Assembly: GCA_020633515.1 (NCBI GenBank) | Contig: JACKDM010000006.1 | Span: forward strand, 60,278 to 124,277 | Origin: Myxococcales bacterium | GTDB lineage: Bacteria; Myxococcota; Bradymonadia; UBA7976; UBA1532 | DNA: 64,000 bases | Reading direction: 5' to 3' | Shown: positions 29,504-39,421 of the stretch, piece after piece | Layout of the letters: each line of letters starts with the position of its first letter | Position numbering within the stretch: the first letter of the stretch is position 1 | The notes under the pieces: generated by a model | Database searches by the model: none | The model's input: only the letters and a program-made list of their open reading frames with translations | What the model was told of the DNA's origin: nothing | Made by a program: the position numbers and the translations under genes

Positions 29504-30910
29504 ATGACATCACCCGCCCCCAACGTCGGACCCTATCGCATCATCGAACGCATCGGCGCCGGTGGCATGGCCGAGGTCTTCCTCGCCGCCCACCAGGGCC
29601 CGGAGGGGCTCGAGCGCCGGGTCGCGCTCAAGCGCATCACCCCGAGCTACGCGCGGATGCCCGAGATCCGCACGATGTTCATCGACGAGGCCCGGCTGCT
29701 CGCGCGGCTGACCCATCCCTATATCGTGCAGATCCACGACCTGCACCCGGGTGAGGGCGGGCCATGGCTGGTGACCGAGTACATCCGCGGGTCGGACCTG
29801 CGCACGCTGATCAACCACGCGACCGAGGGGCTGCCGATCGAGGTCGGGCTGCGGATCGGGCTCGACGTCGCCGAGGCGCTCGCCTACGCGCACGGCCGCC
29901 GCGGCGAGGACGGGCGGCTGCTCGGGGTGGTGCACCGTGACTTGAAGCCGAGCAATGTCATGGTGCGCGAGGACGGGGTCGTGAAGCTGCTCGACTTCGG
30001 CGTCGCGAAGGTCTTGCACAAGCAGCATCAGACCCAGGTGGGTGCCATCAAGGGATCACTCGGCTACTTCTCCCCCGAGCAGATCAAGCAGCCCGATCGC
30101 ATCGATCGCCGCGCCGACATCTTCGGCATCGGGATCCTGCTGTACGAGGCGCTGACCGGGGAGCATCCCTTCGCGCCGCTCGACGGGCCGCCGGTGGTGA
30201 TGCGCATGCTCGCCGGTGACTTCCTCGCGCCGCGCGCGCACCGGCCGTCGCTGCCGCCGGCGATCGACGCGCTGATCATCCGCTGCCTCGCGGTCGATCC
30301 GGCGGAGCGGCCGCAGCGCATGGAGGAGGTCGCCGAGACGATCGCCGGCGCGATGAAGCGCCCGCTGACCTTCGCCCGCCTCGGCGCCTACGTGCGCGAC
30401 GGCGTGCCCCCGTCGACGATGCGGGTCGCGCTGCCGGGGCTCGCGCCCGAAGACAGCGCCGCCTCGGCGCCGATGCTCGACTCGATCGATGTCGACGGCG
30501 CCGATCTCACGTCGAGCATGCAGCAGTCACCGGCCGACGACGATGGCTATGACTCGATCGACATCGACGGCGCCGATCCCACCGCGCAGATGCCGGCGCC
30601 GATGCCGCAGCTCCCGATCCGCGCGGTGCCGATCGCGCGGGCGACGACGCCGCACGCGCGGCCGGTGAGCGACGAGCCGGTGACCGGGCCGGGGGACGAG
30701 CTGCCGACGAGCGTTCACGACGAGCCGGAGATGGCGACCGCCGCGCTCGGGGAGGCCGAGCTGCCGACGTTCGTCGCCGAGGGCGAGACGATGACCGTGC
30801 CGGCGCCGATCCGCCCCCGCCCGGTGGGTGGGCTGGCGATCGGATTGCTGCTGTGGGGCATCATCGCGGGGCTGGTGGTGGCGCTGGTGGCGGTGCTGTT
30901 GATGAAGTGA
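29504..30910 (+). CDS. Membrane-anchored Ser/Thr protein kinase
   Basis: 468 residues. Complete Hanks-type kinase domain: GAGGMAEVFLA, VALKRI, HRDLKPSN, LDFGVAK, GYFSPEQI, DIFGIGILLYEALTG. The juxtamembrane region (about 310-440) is acidic with repeats of DSIDVDGAD/DSIDIDGAD, and a single C-terminal membrane helix (LAIGLLLWGIIAGLVVALVAVLLM) ends the protein, so the kinase faces the cytoplasm with almost no external sensor. The start is immediately after the TAG of the SGNH gene. Confidence 0.95.
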   Translation: MTSPAPNVGPYRIIERIGAGGMAEVFLAAHQGPEGLERRVALKRITPSYARMPEIRTMFIDEARLLARLTHPYIVQIHDLHPGEGGPWLVTEYIRGSDLRTLINHATEGLPIEVGLRIGLDVAEALAYAHGRRGEDGRLLGVVHRDLKPSNVMVREDGVVKLLDFGVAKVLHKQHQTQVGAIKGSLGYFSPEQIKQPDRIDRRADIFGIGILLYEALTGEHPFAPLDGPPVVMRMLAGDFLAPRAHRPSLPPAIDALIIRCLAVDPAERPQRMEEVAETIAGAMKRPLTFARLGAYVRDGVPPSTMRVALPGLAPEDSAASAPMLDSIDVDGADLTSSMQQSPADDDGYDSIDIDGADPTAQMPAPMPQLPIRAVPIARATTPHARPVSDEPVTGPGDELPTSVHDEPEMATAALGEAELPTFVAEGETMTVPAPIRPRPVGGLAIGLLLWGIIAGLVVALVAVLLMK

Positions 30911-30919
30911 TCGATGGCA

Positions 30920-32143
30920 TCACGGCATGTGATGCGGTCGCACCCGGACCAGCACCCGACCGGGCTCGGGCAGGAGCTCGAGGGGCGGGTTGCCGTTGTC
31001 GTGCAGGGCGCGGCGGGCGAGCTCGAGGCCGACGCCGAAGCGCTGCACGTAGCCGAGGTTGCGGAGCGCCTCGGCGAGGTAGGGGTTGCGGTAGTCGGTG
31101 ACGCCGCTGCCGAAGTTGTCGGGGGTCACCTGCCCGTAGGGTCCGCCGGGGTTGTCGATCTCGACGCGGTCGCTGAACCAGCGGATCCGCACCGGGGCGT
31201 TGGAGTGTTCGTAGTCGCGGTGCATGAGCGCGTTGCGGAAGAGTTCGCGGAGCGCGACGAGCGGGTAGTCGAAGATGCGGCGCTCGCGCGGCCCGCTGAG
31301 GTCGACGGCCTGCTCGGTGTGGAGCGCGAGCTTGTCTTCGACCATCTCGATGAGCGGTGAGATGGGTCCGGTGAAGCGGCGCTGGTCGCGGATGGGATCG
31401 GCGAGGGTGCGGCCGTTGATGCGGATGAAGTCGACGTAGGCGCCGGGGATGTAGAACGAGGGCTCGTCGGCGAGGAGGAGGACGCCGAGCCCGGTCGGGT
31501 GCGCGGGCGCGTCGGGCGCGACGAGGCGATGAGCCATGAGCTGGTGTCGCTCGCTGCGATGGTTGGCGGCGAGGACCTCGGGGGAGACCGCGCGCGGCAG
31601 GTATTCGCGGCGGAAGCGATCGAGATCCATGTCATCGAGGGTGGCGACGTAGACGGGGCGGGCGTCGAAGGGCAGGTCGCGCGCGCGGCGGCGCTCGACG
31701 AGCCGCTGCTCCTGCGCGGGGGTGGCGCGCAGGACGGCGGGGCCGGTGCGCACGAAGACTTCGCCGTTGAGCCGGACCGGCGGCGCGGGGTGAGGCAGCA
31801 CCTCGACGATCGCGAGGGGGATGCCATCGAGCTCGACGCGGTCGACGAAGGCGGTGGGCTTGGGGAGGATGGCACCATCACTGGCGAAGTTGTTGAGCTG
31901 GTTGAGGAGCTTGTCGGTGATGGGTGTCCCGGCGGGGGTGCCATCGTCTTCGAGGCCGATGACGATGACACCGGGTCCGCGGTGGTCGGCGAGGTCGTTG
32001 GCGAAGGCGCAGATGCTCTGGCGCACCTTGCGGCTGGTCTCGGGGCCGAGGCGGGCCTTGCGCTCGACGCGGGTCGACTCGGTGTCGCGGATCAGCGCGA
32101 GGCGTTCGCTGACGCTGAGCCGGTCGCGGGAGGGCGGGTTCAT
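30920..32143 (-). CDS. Schlafen-AlbA_2 / RecG-like ATP-binding regulator
   Basis: 407 residues. N-terminal AlbA_2 domain (ESTRVERKARLG ... SICAFANDLADHRGPGVIVIGLEDDGTP) followed by an HATPase_c_4-type C-terminal domain (YPLVALRELFRNALMHRDYEHSNAPVRIRWFSDRVEIDNPGG, then GVTDYRNPYLAEAL and RFGVGLELA). Such proteins are annotated as putative transcriptional regulators or RecG-like helicases; some belong to defence loci, but none is evident here. It runs convergently with the kinase gene, stops 9 bp apart. Confidence 0.88.
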   Translation of the reverse strand: MNPPSRDRLSVSERLALIRDTESTRVERKARLGPETSRKVRQSICAFANDLADHRGPGVIVIGLEDDGTPAGTPITDKLLNQLNNFASDGAILPKPTAFVDRVELDGIPLAIVEVLPHPAPPVRLNGEVFVRTGPAVLRATPAQEQRLVERRRARDLPFDARPVYVATLDDMDLDRFRREYLPRAVSPEVLAANHRSERHQLMAHRLVAPDAPAHPTGLGVLLLADEPSFYIPGAYVDFIRINGRTLADPIRDQRRFTGPISPLIEMVEDKLALHTEQAVDLSGPRERRIFDYPLVALRELFRNALMHRDYEHSNAPVRIRWFSDRVEIDNPGGPYGQVTPDNFGSGVTDYRNPYLAEALRNLGYVQRFGVGLELARRALHDNGNPPLELLPEPGRVLVRVRPHHMP

Positions 32144-32185
32144 GGCGGGGAGTATGGCGCGCGGTTCGCGGCGGCGACAAGCGCC

Positions 32186-33529
32186 TCACCCCTCGGCGAC
32201 GGTGAGGAGCGCGCGGGCGGTGGTGTCGGCGGGCCAGGCGGTGAGGTGGCGGCGGAGGAGGGCGGCGGCTTCGGCGCGGCGACCGCGGCGGAGGAGGAGG
32301 TGGGCGAGCCAGGCGACGGCGAGGCCGGCTTCGGGGCCGGGGGCGGCGGCGCCCTGGCGGAGGAGGGCTTCGGCGCGGTCGAGGGCGCCGGCGTCGCGTT
32401 CGAGGGCGGCGAGCTGCACGAGCACGGGGACGTCGGCGGGGTCGGCGGCGAGGAGCGCGCGGCGAGCTCGGCGCGGGCGTGTCGCGGTCGCGCGCGGGCG
32501 AGGGCGACGCGGGCGGCGAGGCGGCGGAGGCGGCGGGGGTCGCGGTCGGCGGCGGCGGGGATGGCGGCGGCGAGCCAGGCGGCGGCCTGTTCGGTGGCGT
32601 CGGCGGCGACGGCGGCGCGGATGGCGAGGGGGGTGGCGCCGAGGGGGCGGGCGTAGGCGAGCGCGGCGGGGCGTGGCCGGCGGCGAGGAGCGCTTCGACG
32701 AGGTGGGCGCGGCGCGGGCGGTCGGTGGGTTCGGCGAGCACGGCGGCTTCGAGGCGCGGCGCGGCGGGTGGCGGCGTCGGGGGCGGCCTGGGCGAGCTGC
32801 TGCCAGAGCGCGGGGTCGGCGGGCTCGGCGGCGATGAGGCGGCGGATGACGGCGGCCGCCGCGGCGGGGCGCTCGGTGACGAGGAGCGCGTGGGCGAGGC
32901 CGCGGCGGAAGCGGGGTTCGTCGGGCCAGCGCACGAGCGCGCGGCGGGCGATCTCTTCGGCGAGGATGGCGTCTTCGGCGCCGAGGGCGGCGGCGAGCCA
33001 GAGGCGCAGGGTGGGGGCGTCGGCGGTGGCGGGGTCGTGCCAGCGGGGGAGCTCGGTGGTGAGCGCGGGCCAGTGTTCGCGGCGGGCGAGCGCGGCGATG
33101 AGGCCGAGGCCGGCGGGGCGGAGCGTGGGCTCGGCGGCGAGCGCGGCGCGGTAGGCGGTGATCGCGGGGTCGAGGCGGTCGGCGAGGGCGTAGGCGTGGC
33201 CGCGGGCGAGGTCGACGTGGGGGTGGGCGGGGCCGGTCCAGCCGTCGACGGCGGCGAGCGCGGCGGGGGGGTCGCTTCGGGCGGCGGCGTCCTGGACGCG
33301 GGCGAGGAGCTCGGCGACGCCGGGGGGGCTTCGACGGGCGGGTCGGCGGCGTGGGCGGGGGCGAGCGCGGGCGAGGGCGAGCGCGAGCGCGAGCGCGAGG
33401 CACGCGGCGGCGCGCGGCTCGGCGCAACGCGGGCGGCACAGGATGGCGCGATGGGGGGCGCGTGACCGCGGACGGCGCGGCACGATCGGGCGCGGCGGCG
33501 CGCGCGGGCGGGGACGGCGCGCTGCTCAT
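32186..33529 (-). pseudogene. TPR-repeat protein of the TonB2 operon, frameshifted
   Basis: The start (ATGA overlap with tonB) leads into a signal peptide (LALALALALA...AHAADPP) and TPR-like helical pairs (ELLARVQDAAARSDPPAALA; LVEALLAAGHA; LAALERDAGALDRAEALL; RRAEAAALLRRHLTAWPAD), but these lie in different frames. At least five frame changes are needed between 33400 and 32430 to read one 440-residue protein. A TPR protein downstream of tonB2 is a known part of TtpC-type TonB clusters. The shifts fall in C/G-rich short repeats, so sequencing error is as likely as true decay. Confidence 0.65.
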
Positions 33530-34275
33530 CGCAGGCTCCAGCGCAGGTTGAGCTCGACGGTGGTGGCGATCGGGACGCCGGCGCGGGTCGCGGGGGCGTA
33601 GCGGAGCTGGCGGGCGGCGACGCGGGCGGCGTCGTCGAAGACGCCGATCGGCGCGCTGGCGAGGACCTCGACGGCGGTCACGGCGCCGCGGGCGTCGATC
33701 GCGATCCGCACCCGGGTGGTGCCTTCGACGCGGCGGCTGCGGGCGGCGGTGGGGTAGAAGTCTTCGAGGTCGGGCGCAAAGACGAGCATCGCGCCGCGGT
33801 CGGCGGGGCCGGTGGCGCGGGCGGCGGGGGCGGCGGCGGCGACGGTGGGGAAGACGAGCGCGGGCAGGTCGGCGGGGTCGACGTCGACGGCGAGGGTGGG
33901 CAGGGCGAGCGCGGTGGTGTCGCCGATCGGGGCGAGGGCGAGCGGGGGGAGCGGGGCGGGGTGATGGCCTCGCTGGCGGGCGCGGCGGTCGGCGGGGGGG
34001 GGGGGCGCGGGCGCGGGCGCGGGGGCTCGGGGGGGCGGGGTGAGGGTCGAGAGCGCGGTGACGAGCACCGGATCGACGGCGGGCGCGGGGCGCTCGGCGA
34101 CGTGGAGCAGGGCCCAGAGCAGGGCGAGGTTGATCGCGGCGGTGAGCGCGACGGTGAGCGGGAGGCGCAGCCGGCCGGGGCGGGCGGGGCGCGCTGATCG
34201 GGCGCGGGGGCGGGCGCTTCGGCGCGTCGGCCTCGCGCCGGGGTCGGGCGCCGCTCGCCGGGCCTCATCGTTCAT
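33526..34275 (-). CDS. tonB: TonB energy-transducing protein
   Basis: 249 residues, frame intact. Basic N-terminus, one membrane helix (LTVALTAAINLALLWALLHV), Pro-rich periplasmic spacer (PPPRAPAPAPAPPPPADR) and a C-terminal TonB domain (RRVEGTTRVRIAIDARGAVTAVEV, then DDAARVAARQLRYAPATRAG and ATTVELNLRWSL). It couples the inner-membrane proton motive force to the receptor encoded at 37096-39393. 15 bp downstream of exbD. Confidence 0.88.
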   Translation of the reverse strand: MNDEARRAAPDPGARPTRRSARPRARSARPARPGRLRLPLTVALTAAINLALLWALLHVAERPAPAVDPVLVTALSTLTPPPRAPAPAPAPPPPADRRARQRGHHPAPLPPLALAPIGDTTALALPTLAVDVDPADLPALVFPTVAAAAPAARATGPADRGAMLVFAPDLEDFYPTAARSRRVEGTTRVRIAIDARGAVTAVEVLASAPIGVFDDAARVAARQLRYAPATRAGVPIATTVELNLRWSLR

Positions 34276-34290
34276 CCCCCCCGTGCCGGC

Positions 34291-34698
34291 TCATCGGCGC
34301 ACCGCCGCGACGTCGACGCGGGTGGCGCCGGCGCTGAGCGCGAGGTCCTGCACGGCGAGGGTGAGGCCGGTGGGCGCCATGCGGTCGGCCTGGATGACGA
34401 CGTGGCGGGTCCCGGCGGCCGCGAGCGCCGCGGCGAGGCCGGCGCGGTCGTCGACGGCGAGGGCGCGGCCGCCGGCGTGCACGGTGCCGGCGCGGGTGAC
34501 GGCGACGGGCAGGTAGCGGGCGCCGACGCCGAGCGCGCGCGCGCTCTCGGGGCGCTTGACGCGGACGCCGGTCTCGCGGGTGAAGCTGGTGGTGACGACG
34601 AAGAAGATGAGGAGCAGGAAGACCATGTCGATCATCGCCGAGAGGTCGACGGCGGCCGCCGCGCCCTCCCCTGCCCCGCCGCGTCGGAATCGCCTCAT
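34291..34698 (-). CDS. exbD: ExbD/TolR proton-channel subunit
   Basis: 135 residues. N-terminal [39 protein letters not shown] carries the single membrane helix with the essential Asp (LSAMIDMVFLLLIFF); a periplasmic domain with VVIQADRMAPTGLTLAVQDL follows. ATG overlaps the exbB stop (ATGA). Confidence 0.93.
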   Translation of the reverse strand: MRRFRRGGAGEGAAAAVDLSAMIDMVFLLLIFFVVTTSFTRETGVRVKRPESARALGVGARYLPVAVTRAGTVHAGGRALAVDDRAGLAAALAAAGTRHVVIQADRMAPTGLTLAVQDLALSAGATRVDVAAVRR

Positions 34699-35107
34699 GT
34701 GTGGTCCTCGATCGCCCGCTGCGCGACGGTGTGCGCGCGGCGCTCGACGAGGCCGGCGAAGACGAGCGCGGGGGCGGCGACCATCAGGCCGTAGGCGGTC
34801 GTCCACAAGGCCTGCCCGATCCCGCCGGCGAGCGCCTCGGCGCGGCCGCCGCCGACCATGGCTTCGAAGCTCGTCACCAGCCCGGTGACGGTGCCGAGCA
34901 GGCCGAGCAGGGGCGCGGCGGCGATGCAGGCGCGGGCGAGGGGCAGGGTCGCGAGGCAGCGGCGGGCGAGCGCGGCGTCGCCGCGGCGGGCGGCGGGGCC
35001 GGTGAGGCGCAGGGCGCGGTCGACGAGGAGGCCGTAGGCGAGCGCGCCGACGACCGAGATCCCGATCATCGGCGCGCCGCCGCGCGCATCAGCTCGGCGA
35101 GGGTCAC
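34695..35107 (-). CDS. exbB: ExbB/TolQ-like proton-channel subunit, apparent single frameshift near N-terminus
   Basis: The GTG at 35107 overlaps the TtpC stop (GTGA) and begins VTLAELMRA; one missing base near 35075 then joins it to MIGISVVGALAYGLLVDRAL. Reinserting a G gives LMRAGGAPMIGIS, the expected ExbB opening. The rest is the TolQ domain: APLLGLLGTVTGLVTSFEAM and GGIGQALWTTAYGLMVAAPALVFAG. Without the correction the open frame starts at 35069 and lacks the periplasmic N-terminus. Confidence 0.85.
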
Positions 35108-36339
35108 GTCGCGGCCCCGGCGCCGGCGATCCGCGCGGCGGCGGCTTCGAGCGCCTGCCGGTGGCGCTCGGCGAGGCGGGCGAGCACGGCGTGGGCGAGC
35201 AGCGTGGGCACCGCGACCATCAGGCCGAGCTGGGTGGTGGTGAGCGCCTGCGCGATGCCGCCCGAGAGGAGCCGGGGCTCGCCGGTGCCGTGCACGGCGA
35301 TCACGTCGAAGGTGCCGATCATGCCGCTGACGGTGCCGAGCAGGCCGAGCAGCGGCGCGACGCCGGCGAAGACGGCGAGGAGGCGCAGGCCGCGGTCGAG
35401 GCGCAGGTCTTCGGCGGCGAGCGCGGCTTCGAGCGCCGCCTCGCGCGCGGCGGGCGGGGCGTCGATGGTGGCGAGGCCGGCGGCGAGGACGCGGGCGAGC
35501 GGGGTGGCGTGGCCGTCGAGGTGGCGGCGGGCGTCGGCGGGGCGCGCCGCGCTCGATCGCGGCGAAGACGGCGTCGGCGAGGCCGGGCGGCGCGGCCGGG
35601 CGCGCGGGCGGTGGCGACGGCGCGCGCGGCGACGACGACGAGCAGCGCGGCGAGCGCGAGCGCGAGGATCGGCCAGACGAAGGGGCCGCCGGCGCGCAGC
35701 CAGCGCCACACGGTCCACGCCTCGCGCGCGCGCTGGCGTCGACGAGCTCGCCGGCGAGGTCGATCGGGGCGGTGCTCGCCTCGCGGCGCGCGAGGGCGGC
35801 GGACCGCGCGGCGCGGGCTTCGTCGAGCGGGGGCCGGCGACCGGAGCGCGCTGCCGGCCTCGGTGACGAGCCCGAGGGTGTCGCGGTCGGCGCGGCCGGC
35901 GGCGAGGCGGCGGGCGCCGCCGAGGGAGACGACCGAGGGGCGGTGCGGGGGCGGCCGGCGCGGTCGTGCACCGCTGCGGCGCGCGACGGTGATCCGGGGC
36001 GGCGGCGAGCGCGGCGAGGCGGGCGTCGACGCCGTCGCTCTCGCGAGGAGGCGGCGCAGCGCGTCGAGCTCGCGGGCGCGCTCGGCGGCGGCAGCGCGGC
36101 GGCGCCGGCGCGACCGGCGTTCGGCGGCGCCGATGGCGACGGTCGCGGCGGCGCGCGCGGCCGCGCGCGCGCGACAGCGCGGCCTGCGCGGCCTGCACCT
36201 CGGCGATGAGCGCCGCCTGCGCCTCGATGCGCTCGGCGCGGAACGCCGCGAGCGCGGCCTCGGCGCCGTCACGGGCGGCCGCGGCGTCGGCGACGAGCGC
36301 GGGCGCGGCGAGGAGCGCGAGCGCGAGCAGCGGGGTCAT
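35104..36339 (-). pseudogene. TtpC-like MotA/TolQ/ExbB family protein, heavily frameshifted
   Basis: N-terminal signal peptide (MTPLLALALLAAPALVADAA), a coiled coil (AEAALAAFRAERIEAQAALI), a linker, a membrane helix (FVWPILALALAALLVVVAARA) and a C-terminal TolQ domain (VAPLLGLLGTVSGMIGTFDV ... GGIAQALTTTQLGLMVAVPT) appear in that order, as in TtpC of TonB2 systems. They are spread over three frames with at least six changes between 36170 and 35520. The start overlaps the DUF3450 stop (ATGA). Either a pseudogene or a stretch of base-calling errors. Confidence 0.75.
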
Positions 36340-37096
36340 GGGGCCTCGACGCGGACCGGGAGGGGCAGGTCGACGAGCGCGGGCGGGCGCTGGCGGCTCG
36401 CGATCGCGATGGCTTCGGCGATGGCGTCGCGCTGTTCGGCGGCGACCGGCACGAACACCCGCTCGCCGTCGCGCCACTCGACGAGGCCGGCGGCGGCGCC
36501 GTCGAGCGCGCGCCACCACGCGGCGACGAGGCCGAGGCGCACGATCTGGGCGGCGACGGTCTCGTCGCCGAGGCGCCCGGTCTCGATGCTGACCTCGACC
36601 TCGCCGGCGGCCTGCTCGGCGGCGGCGAGGCGGGCGAGCGCGGTGCGGAGGCGGGTGGTGGCATCGGTGGCATCGGTGGCATCGGTGGCATCGGTGGCAT
36701 CGGTGGCATCGGTGGCATCGGGGCCGGGATCCCATCGGCCGCGGAGCGATGCCAGCCGCGCCTCGATCGCGGCGGCGCGCGTCTTCGCCGCCTGCCGCAG
36801 CGCGGTGCGCTCGGCCTCGGCCTCGGCGACCGCGGCGCCCGCGGCGATCTCCGCCGCGCGCTCTTCGTCGCGGGCCGCCGCCGCCGCCGATCTGCGCGGC
36901 CTCGGCCCGCAGCGCCCGCGGCGAGCGCCGCCTGCCGCCCGCGGTCGAGGTCCCACTCGGCGTGCTCGCGCGCGAGCGCCGCCCGCGCCGCGTCGGCGGC
37001 GGCGAGTGATGCCAGCACCGCGTCGGCCGCGGGCTCGGCCGCGGCGTTCGCCGCCCACAGCAGGCATCCGCAACAGCAGGCGGCGAGCCAGCGCAT
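36336..37096 (-). pseudogene. DUF3450-like periplasmic coiled-coil protein, two frameshifts
   Basis: Signal peptide MRWLAACCCGCLLWAANAAA, then coiled coil, then a C-terminal domain (IVRLGLVAAWWRALDGAAAG, WRDGERVFVPVAAEQRDAIA) matching DUF3450 proteins that sit beside TtpC. Two extra bases (near 36925 and 36890) split the frame; joining LDRGRQAALAA, ALRAEAAQI and AAAAARDEERAAEI gives a continuous coiled coil. It contains seven Asp-Ala-Thr repeats. Start overlaps the receptor stop (TGATG). Confidence 0.75.
36657..36719. repeat. In-frame 9-bp tandem repeat, seven units
   Basis: Seven exact copies of GGTGGCATC on the + strand; on the coding strand GATGCCACC encodes Asp-Ala-Thr x 7. The unit length keeps the frame, so copy-number change would lengthen the coiled-coil linker without breaking the gene. 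Confidence 0.97.
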
Positions 37097-39393
37097 CAGA
37101 ACGTCGCCGACAAGACCAGCCGCAGCCCGCGCGGCTCGCCGGGGGTCAGCGAGTGCGCCGGCGCCCGGTAGTGGGTGAAATACTCTTCGTCGAGCACGTT
37201 GAAGAAGTTGAGCTGCGCGCTCCAGCCGCCCACGTTGAACCGGCCGCCCACGTCGAAGACGACGTAGTCGGGCATGGTCGTCGCGAGCGGGTTGCTGTCA
37301 TCGCTGTGGGTGGGCTGCTCGCCGACGTAGGTGAAGCCACCGAAGAGGCGCAGCGGGAGCCGCCCGAGGTCGTGGCCGAGCCACAGCCCGGCGGTGATGT
37401 TGGGGACCTGCGCGATGGGATCGTCCTTGTTGTCGCCGGTGCTCTGGAGGATGCGCGCGTCGAGCAGGCCGAGCTGCGCGGTGATGTCCCAGCCGTCGAA
37501 CGGCCGCCCGGCGATGGTCACCTCGATGCCTTCGGAGCGGGTGACACCCTGCGAGACCTGCGCGCCCTGCGGCGCGGCCGGGTCGGGGTCGGGCACGAGC
37601 TCGTTCTCCCGGTCGATGCGGAACGCGCTCGCGGTCGCGATCAGCCGATTGTCGAGGAGCTGGCCCTGAACGCCGGCCTCGTACTGGGTGTAGAAGAAGG
37701 GCTCGAAGGGTCCGTTGGGGTTGGTGAGCGAGAACCACGACTGCTCGCGGAAGCCGGTCGACCAGGTGGCATAGACCGAGAGGGTGTCGCTGAGGACCTC
37801 GTAGACGAGCCCCGCCTGCCCGGTGATCGACGCGCTCTCGTCCTCGGTGCTGGTCTCTTCGCCGTTGAGGTAGTTGATGCCGTCGGTGGTCTCTTCGTAG
37901 GTGTCGTAGCGCACGCCGCCCATGACATGCAGGTCTTCGAAGAGCGACACCCGCCAGGTGCCATAGACGCCGAAGTTGAGGCGCTCGGCGGTGGTGTTGC
38001 TGTCACCGGTGAGCGTGTAGGCCTCTTCGGCGGCGGCGCCATAGTCGGGCGCGAGCAGGTCGATCGGCGCGGCGCCGTTGGGGCGATCGGCGTTGGCCGG
38101 GTTGGAGATGCGGTTGCGGATCGCGGGGAAGAGCGGGTTGGTGTAGGCGGTGAGGTCGTGGCCGACGAGGACGTCGTGATGGGTGGGGCCGAGGTCGAAC
38201 GCGCTGCGCAGGCGCAGGTCGTAGCCCATGTTGTCGCTCTCGACCGCCTGGTCGCGCCACTGGCGGTTGAGGATGCGATCGTTGACGTTCTCGCTGTTGC
38301 GCTGCCCCTCGTGGTAGCGGCTCTGGTAGTCGAAGTCGGTGGCATAGAGCACGAGCTGCGCTTCGAGCGCGTCGGCGAGGTCGACGACGGTGGTCAGCGA
38401 CGCCCACCAGAAGGCGTTGCGGCGCATGTCGGTCGGCTCGTTGATGCTCGTCTCGCGGGGCAGGAAGTACGGATCACCATACAGGATGGGATAGCCATAA
38501 CCGCGGCCGCCGGTGCGCACGTCTTCGACGGCCATGGCTTGCAGGGTCGTCTCGACGCGCTCGTGGGGCTTCCAGGTGAGGCCGAGGGTGCCGAGCGCGT
38601 TGTTGATGCCGGTGTTGGCGCGGAAGGTGTCGCTGTCTTCGAGCGCGAGGTTGACCCGGTACATCAGCGTGTCTTCGCCGACGAGCGCGCCGGTGGCGTC
38701 GACCTCGACGCGGCGCTGGCCGAGGCTCGAGAAGAACGCGGCGAACTCGTAGCGATCCTCGGCCTGTGGCTTCTCGAGCACGAGGTTGATCTCACCGCCG
38801 GGCGCGCCGCTGCCATGCAGGACGCCGGAGGGTCCCTTCATGACCTCGACGCGCTCGACGTTGACGAGGAAGGGTGCCATCACCTGGTAGGGGCTGTTGT
38901 GGATGCCATCGATCAACATGCTGCCGCGGCCGGCGCCGAAGCCGCGCAGGTTGAAGCTGCCCGACTCGGTGAGCACGAGGTTGGGGACGGCGCGGTAGAC
39001 ATCTTCGGTGGTGGTGGCGCCGAGGTCGCGCATCAGCGCCTTGGGCACGACGTCGACGCGGCGCTCGAGCTCGACGACGGGGATGGCTTCGCCCTTGCCG
39101 CCGCTCTCGGGGGCGGCGACGGCGTAGCTCTCGGCGAGCGGGTCGGCCTGCACGACGAGCGTGTCGGCGGGCGCGGCGGGCGCGGCGGCGGCGGCGCGGC
39201 GGCGGGGCGGCGGGGGCGACGGGGGCGACGTGGGCGGCGCGGGCACGGCGGTCGGCGCGACCGGGACGTCGGGCGCGGCGGGCGCGGCGGGCAGGGCGGG
39301 CGCCGCCTCGGGGGCGGCGGGCGCGTCCTGCGCGAGCGCGGGCGCGGCGAGCATCGAAGCGGCGCAGACGGCCGCGAGACGGGTGCGGATCAT
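37096..39393 (-). CDS. TonB-dependent siderophore receptor
   Basis: 765 residues. Signal peptide MIRTRLAAVCAASMLAAPAL...AQ, an Ala/Pro-rich spacer, a TonB-box-like DTLVVQA near residue 76, the plug (VYRAVPNLVLTESGSFNLRG; GSMLIDGIHNSPYQ; VERVEVMKGPSGVLHGSGAP) and a 22-strand barrel ending LVLSATF. RGFGAGRGSMLIDG is typical of FhuE/FpvA-type ferric-siderophore receptors. Start at 39393 has GGGGAGA upstream. It heads the DUF3450-TtpC-ExbBD-TonB genes, so receptor and energiser are made together. Confidence 0.93.
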   Translation of the reverse strand: MIRTRLAAVCAASMLAAPALAQDAPAAPEAAPALPAAPAAPDVPVAPTAVPAPPTSPPSPPPPRRRAAAAAPAAPADTLVVQADPLAESYAVAAPESGGKGEAIPVVELERRVDVVPKALMRDLGATTTEDVYRAVPNLVLTESGSFNLRGFGAGRGSMLIDGIHNSPYQVMAPFLVNVERVEVMKGPSGVLHGSGAPGGEINLVLEKPQAEDRYEFAAFFSSLGQRRVEVDATGALVGEDTLMYRVNLALEDSDTFRANTGINNALGTLGLTWKPHERVETTLQAMAVEDVRTGGRGYGYPILYGDPYFLPRETSINEPTDMRRNAFWWASLTTVVDLADALEAQLVLYATDFDYQSRYHEGQRNSENVNDRILNRQWRDQAVESDNMGYDLRLRSAFDLGPTHHDVLVGHDLTAYTNPLFPAIRNRISNPANADRPNGAAPIDLLAPDYGAAAEEAYTLTGDSNTTAERLNFGVYGTWRVSLFEDLHVMGGVRYDTYEETTDGINYLNGEETSTEDESASITGQAGLVYEVLSDTLSVYATWSTGFREQSWFSLTNPNGPFEPFFYTQYEAGVQGQLLDNRLIATASAFRIDRENELVPDPDPAAPQGAQVSQGVTRSEGIEVTIAGRPFDGWDITAQLGLLDARILQSTGDNKDDPIAQVPNITAGLWLGHDLGRLPLRLFGGFTYVGEQPTHSDDSNPLATTMPDYVVFDVGGRFNVGGWSAQLNFFNVLDEEYFTHYRAPAHSLTPGEPRGLRLVLSATF

Positions 39394-39421
39394 CTTCGGG
39401 TCTCCCCTCACTCCAGGTGGG

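Noticed and set aside
30920..32143. Defence-system gene (Schlafen/AlbA domain)
   Set aside because: No other defence gene is adjacent; the domain is common in regulators.
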